A stretch of 35,121 bases of DNA, from positions 1 through 35,121 of the forward strand of contig CANCGU010000003.1 in assembly GCA_947377705.1 (NCBI GenBank), written 5' to 3'. Of this stretch, positions 31,886-35,121 are shown one piece after another. The notes beneath the pieces were generated by a model. That model ran no database searches. It was not told the DNA's origin and saw only the letters and a program-made list of their open reading frames with translations. This DNA comes from Comamonadaceae bacterium (lineage in GTDB: Bacteria; Pseudomonadota; Gammaproteobacteria; Burkholderiales; Burkholderiaceae). Both the position numbers and the translations under genes were made by a program. Positions within the stretch are counted from its first letter, which is position 1. Every line of letters begins with the position of its first letter.

Positions 31886-32654
31886 CTGCAAAAGAGCCGC
31901 CATCGAGCAAGATGTTTTGCCCATTGATGTAGCCTGCGTGCACACTGCACAAAAACGCGCAGGTGTTGCCTAGCTCTGGCGGATGACCCAAGCGTTTGGC
32001 TGGGTGCTTGGCGATGCGTGCGGCACGCACCGCCTCGGGTGTGCTGCTTTCGCGTTGTGCTTGTGCTGCAAAGTTGCCGGCCAAGCGCGCGGTGTCAAAC
32101 GTTCCGGGTAAGAGGTTGTTGATGGTCACCCCCCGTCCCACTGTGCTGCGCGCCAAACCTGCCACAAAGCCTGTCAAGCCACTGCGCGCACCGTTGGACA
32201 AACCCAAGCCATCGACCGGCGCTTTGACGGCGCTGGAGGTGATGTTGATGATGCGCCCAAAGCCACGCGCCATCATGCCGTCGACGGTGGCTTTGATGAG
32301 TTCAATGGGGGCCAGCATATTGGCGTCTAGAGCCTTCAACCATGTGTCGCGGTCCCACTGACGAAAATCACCTGGCGGTGGGCCACCGGCATTGGTGACC
32401 AAAATGTCCACCTGCGGGTGCTCAGCCAAAATGCGTTGCCGACCTGCTTCGGTGGTGACATCTGCGGCGACCCAAGACACGTCGCCAGCTTTCAAATCGC
32501 GCAGGGTTTGGGCAGCTTGTCGCAAGTTGTCTTCGGTGCGTGCGACGATGACCACATGCACGCCTGCTTCCACCAAAGCCTGCGCACAGGCAAACCCCAA
32601 GCCTGCACTGGCGCCGCAGACCAATGCTTTTTTTCCGGCAATGCCTAAATCCAT
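31878..32654 (-). CDS. SDR-family oxidoreductase with non-canonical active site
   Basis: A 258-residue Rossmann protein with the cofactor motif GASAGLG (14-20) and VTNAGG (87-91) of classical SDRs. The catalytic Ser is kept (ITSS, 140-141), but the YxxxK motif reads SNGAR, so the Tyr is Ser153 and the Lys is Arg157. A FabG-like subgroup with an LSNGxR signature shares this change. The C-terminus has the usual INGQNILLDGG. Start ATG 32654 has AGGGA close upstream; the frame stays open to 32951 only across the end of the aldehyde dehydrogenase gene. It is last in the leftward operon and probably acts in the same catabolic route. Confidence 0.85.
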   Translation of the reverse strand: MDLGIAGKKALVCGASAGLGFACAQALVEAGVHVVIVARTEDNLRQAAQTLRDLKAGDVSWVAADVTTEAGRQRILAEHPQVDILVTNAGGPPPGDFRQWDRDTWLKALDANMLAPIELIKATVDGMMARGFGRIINITSSAVKAPVDGLGLSNGARSGLTGFVAGLARSTVGRGVTINNLLPGTFDTARLAGNFAAQAQRESSTPEAVRAARIAKHPAKRLGHPPELGNTCAFLCSVHAGYINGQNILLDGGSFAGV

Positions 32655-32682
32655 GGAGTCCCTATCGCGTGATGACGTGTTG

Positions 32683-34155
32683 TTATGCCGTTGCCCAAGG
32701 CATGGGATGTTCATTGAGCCCCCAGTAGAAGCTCTTTTGGCTGGTGTATTCCAAAATACCCAAGCGGCCTTTTTCACGACCCGTGCCGCTGAGTTTGACG
32801 CCGCCAAAGGGTGTGCTGACCGAGAACACCTTGTAGGTGTTGATCCACACCGTGCCCGTTTGCAAGGTTTGCCCAATGCGCCATGCGGCTTTGTAATCGC
32901 GGGTCCAAATGCCAGAGGCGAGGCCATACACGTTGTCGTTGCATTGCGCAATCAAATCAGCCTCGTCTGACCAAGGCAGCAGGGCTAACACGGGGCCAAA
33001 GATTTCTTCTTGGCACATGCGAGCTTGGTTGGGTAAGCCTTCAATGACGGTGGGCATGTAGTAGCTGCCTTTGTCGTACAAGGCGCCTTGCGGACGCTGG
33101 CCACCCAACAAAACCTGGCCACCTTCGTCGATGCCCAGTTGCACATAGCGCTCCACCGAGGCGCGGTGGCTCATGTTGACCAATGGGCCCATCTGCGTGG
33201 CCTCACTGGCCGGATCGCCCACACGCAAGTTTTTCACACCAGCGAGCAAGCGGCGTTTGAATTCGTCGTACACGCTGGCATGCACAAAGGCGCGTGAACC
33301 GGCAATGCATGACTCGCCTGAGGAACTGAAGATGCCGTACAACACGCCTGCGACAGCGTGGTCTAAATCTGCATCGGCACACACAATGGTGGGTGATTTG
33401 CCGCCCAGCTCAAGTGAGGTGGGCATTAGCTTTTCGACGGCCAAGCGTTGAATGCCCATGCCCACCGTGGTGCCGCCTGTGAAAGCAATGCGTTTGATGA
33501 GGGGGTGCTTGACCAAGGCATCGCCGACCACCGAGCCTTTGCCGGGAAGGACACTCACAATGCCGTCTGGCACACCGGCTTGCTGCGCGATTTTGGCCAA
33601 TTCAATGGCCATGCGGGGCGTGATTTCAGCAGGCTTGAACACGACGGCACAGCCTGCCGCGAGTGCGGGGGCCAACTTTTGTGCTTCACTGGCAATGGGC
33701 GAATTCCAAGGGGTGATGGCCCCCACGACGCCCAAGGGCTCGTGCACGCTCATGGTCATGTAGTCGCCACGCGCAGGGGTGAGGGTGTCTTCCCCTGTTT
33801 CGCATGCGGCAGCAAAGAACTGAAAGGTGCCTGCCGCACTGGCCACGAGGGCGCGTGTTTCGTTGATGGGTTTGCCGTTGTCTAAGCGTTGCAGTTGCGC
33901 CAACTCTTCGCCACGCGCACGAATGCCGGAGGCGATACGATGCAAGATGCCCGCGCGTTCATGGCGCTTCAGATTCGCCCATGCCGGCTGATGGCGCGCG
34001 ACTTCTGCTGCTTGCACTGCTTCGTTCACATCGTCTGCGGTGGCGGCATGCAAACGGGCCACCGTGCTGCCGTCTGCGGGATACTCGGTGCTGTATTCAG
34101 GTCCAGAGGCATCGCGCCATTGACCTGCAATGAGGGTTTGAATTTTTTCGGTCAT
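32683..34155 (-). CDS. NAD(P)-dependent aldehyde dehydrogenase
   Basis: A 490-residue ALDH-superfamily enzyme. It has Asn151 in ITPWNSP, general base Glu249 (LELGGKSP) and nucleophile Cys283 (SSGESCIAGS), with the cofactor segment FTGGTTVG. It resembles betaine-aldehyde and hydroxymuconic-semialdehyde dehydrogenases. It probably oxidises a semialdehyde from the pathway to the acid. It is third in the leftward operon, 14 bp after the aspartate-dehydrogenase-like gene and 28 bp before the SDR gene. Confidence 0.93.
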   Translation of the reverse strand: MTEKIQTLIAGQWRDASGPEYSTEYPADGSTVARLHAATADDVNEAVQAAEVARHQPAWANLKRHERAGILHRIASGIRARGEELAQLQRLDNGKPINETRALVASAAGTFQFFAAACETGEDTLTPARGDYMTMSVHEPLGVVGAITPWNSPIASEAQKLAPALAAGCAVVFKPAEITPRMAIELAKIAQQAGVPDGIVSVLPGKGSVVGDALVKHPLIKRIAFTGGTTVGMGIQRLAVEKLMPTSLELGGKSPTIVCADADLDHAVAGVLYGIFSSSGESCIAGSRAFVHASVYDEFKRRLLAGVKNLRVGDPASEATQMGPLVNMSHRASVERYVQLGIDEGGQVLLGGQRPQGALYDKGSYYMPTVIEGLPNQARMCQEEIFGPVLALLPWSDEADLIAQCNDNVYGLASGIWTRDYKAAWRIGQTLQTGTVWINTYKVFSVSTPFGGVKLSGTGREKGRLGILEYTSQKSFYWGLNEHPMPWATA

Positions 34156-34169
34156 AGAGTTTTGCTCAT

Positions 34170-34970
34170 TCAGATCGTGATGGGCGCGGTTTGATTTTGC
34201 AAAAACCGCACCGCTGACAACACGGTCAGCGCCGATGTTTTGGGGTTGTCAGGTAAAGGCTTGCCGCGCATGGTGAGGTGCATTTCGCCAAACGTGCCTT
34301 GGACGTGAATTTCATGGATGTTTTCGGTCACGCTGGGATCGGCAATCAAGCGAACGCGTGTGGCATCAAGTCCCAAGCCCGCCAATGAAATGGTGGCTGC
34401 CACGTTGGCATTCTTTGGGTAAAGCCGTGCCGCTTCACGGGCCGATGCTTCCAAGATCACGGCGGGTTCGGTCAACTGGTCTAAGTTCACCACCTGCTCG
34501 GCGGGTGAGCCGCGCCAACCTGTAGGTGGTTTGCGTCCTGTGTAGGTGACATGCGTCAAACCGGCGGTACGTGCTGCGGCGATGGCATCAATGCCACCAA
34601 TCGCCCCTGCCAACAAATGCACTTGTGCATGGCCTTGGCGGGCGGCGTCTTCCAAGCGTTCAGGCAAACCCACTTCAGACAAAGCACCGACAGACAACAC
34701 GCCGCAAGTCACCCCGCGTTGCAGGGCAGGTAGCACATGGTCGGTGAGGGCGGTATGGCTTGCACATTCCAAGACCAACTGGGCATCGGCTGGCACAGCG
34801 GCACAGGCGATTGCCTCATGGCCTAGCTGTGCTTGGGTGTCGGCCACTTTGCTCTCGCGCACCACGACGTGCGAAATGCGCACCCGTGTGTCCTGCGAGA
34901 GGCGTTGAAAAATAGAACGTGCAATCGCCCCCCAGCCAATCAAGGTGACTTGCAGAACGGTTGGTGTCAT
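34170..34970 (-). CDS. aspartate dehydrogenase-like protein (NadX/DUF108 family)
   Basis: A 266-residue protein with an N-terminal Rossmann motif (LIGWGAIARSIFQRL), LLAGAIGGIDAIAAA in the middle, and a C-terminal domain with PKNANVAATISLAGLG, ADPSVTENIHEIHVQG and NPKTSALTVLSAVRFL. These match L-aspartate dehydrogenases, where the His of the N-x-HEI region is implicated in catalysis (family knowledge). Classical NadX makes iminoaspartate for NAD synthesis. Here the gene sits between a ThDP enzyme and an aldehyde dehydrogenase, so a catabolic amino or imino acid reaction is at least as likely. Its ATG lies 4 bases after the ThDP enzyme stop. Confidence 0.88.
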   Translation of the reverse strand: MTPTVLQVTLIGWGAIARSIFQRLSQDTRVRISHVVVRESKVADTQAQLGHEAIACAAVPADAQLVLECASHTALTDHVLPALQRGVTCGVLSVGALSEVGLPERLEDAARQGHAQVHLLAGAIGGIDAIAAARTAGLTHVTYTGRKPPTGWRGSPAEQVVNLDQLTEPAVILEASAREAARLYPKNANVAATISLAGLGLDATRVRLIADPSVTENIHEIHVQGTFGEMHLTMRGKPLPDNPKTSALTVLSAVRFLQNQTAPITI

Positions 34971-34974
34971 GGAC

Positions 34975-35121
34975 TCAGTCCTTTTTCAAAATAGGGCCCG
35001 CAAACTTCGCGGCAAAAGGTCCCCATGCATTCATGTCGATTTCGACCACCACAGGGCCTGCTTGTTCAAAGGCTTGTTTGAGGACTGCGGCAGATTGCGC
35101 AGGGTCGGTGAGTTTGTAATG
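34975..35121 (-). CDS. ThDP-dependent enzyme of the acetolactate-synthase family (C-terminus only)
   Basis: Only the last 48 residues are in the window. They read DPAQSAAVLKQAFEQAGPVV, then VEIDMNAWGPFAAKFAGP and a short basic tail. PGPVVVEIDM-xx-GPF is the typical end of ThDP-dependent enzymes such as acetolactate synthase, benzoylformate decarboxylase and relatives. It is the upstream gene of the operon with the aspartate-dehydrogenase-like, ALDH and SDR genes, which would fit a decarboxylase feeding an aldehyde to the ALDH. The full gene runs off the right edge. Confidence 0.75.
   Translation of the reverse strand, partial: HYKLTDPAQSAAVLKQAFEQAGPVVVEIDMNAWGPFAAKFAGPILKKD

Noticed and set aside
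32655..32951. N-terminal extension of the SDR frame
   Set aside because: It runs antisense-frame through the end of the aldehyde dehydrogenase gene; the SDR Rossmann fold begins right after ATG 32654.

Overview
The window looks like chromosome from a betaproteobacterium of the order Burkholderiales, most likely a Comamonadaceae freshwater lineage such as Limnohabitans, Rhodoferax or Polaromonas. This is inferred from protein style and gene content: a class I PHA synthase, an FNR regulator, a YqjD/YqjE/YqjK set, an MSHA-type pilus locus, and a Rieske/VOC/aldehyde dehydrogenase catabolic cluster. There is no sign of an insertion sequence, prophage, CRISPR array, tRNA or rRNA. Coding density is very high.

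Layout. Bases 1-5.3 kb hold the end of a membrane histidine kinase, a spermidine-synthase-like protein, an exported protein with an Lcl_C/DUF1566-like tail, the yqjD-yqjE-yqjK membrane-stress operon, and an exported protein resembling the Bacillus transglutaminase Tgl. Bases 5.4-7.9 kb hold a two-gene operon of an AMP/thymidine phosphorylase and a PRPP-synthetase homologue, both closest in style to archaeal forms. Bases 8.0-11.3 kb hold an fnr gene with all four Fe-S cysteines, then an operon of a methyltransferase and phaC on the opposite strand. At 11.4 kb is a tandem-HD (HD-GYP) c-di-GMP phosphodiesterase. Bases 12.7-26.7 kb are a complete MSHA (type IVa-like) pilus locus in two divergent operons: mshA-C-D-O-P-E-G leftward and mshI-N/J-K-L-M-N-pilT rightward. 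A GGDEF diguanylate cyclase closes the block at 26.7-28.2 kb. From 28.6 kb to the end is a catabolic region. It has a rightward operon (two-domain VOC/extradiol dioxygenase, small HTH-like protein, Rieske oxygenase, its reductase) and a convergent operon (ThDP-dependent enzyme, aspartate-dehydrogenase-like protein, aldehyde dehydrogenase, SDR).

The most striking signal is regulatory. Five 14-bp palindromes matching TTGAY-N4-RTCAA, the FNR/Anr/Dnr site class, lie in the window, and all five are in short intergenic gaps. They sit 5' of yqjD, the Tgl-like gene, the methyltransferase-phaC operon (divergent to the HD-GYP gene), mshA/mshI, and the diguanylate cyclase. At yqjD the palindrome is centred exactly at -41.5 from a TATGAT -10 element, the textbook class II FNR geometry. 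Random expectation for this pattern in 35 kb is about 0.13 (my estimate, equal base composition). With the fnr gene inside the same window, this suggests a local oxygen (or NO) regulon joining pilus synthesis, c-di-GMP turnover, PHB storage and envelope proteins.

The pilus block also carries its own c-di-GMP circuit. It has a phosphodiesterase on one flank, a cyclase with an intact inhibitory site on the other, and the MshE ATPase between them with two MshEN c-di-GMP-binding motifs. All calls are by eye from sequence; no database search was run.
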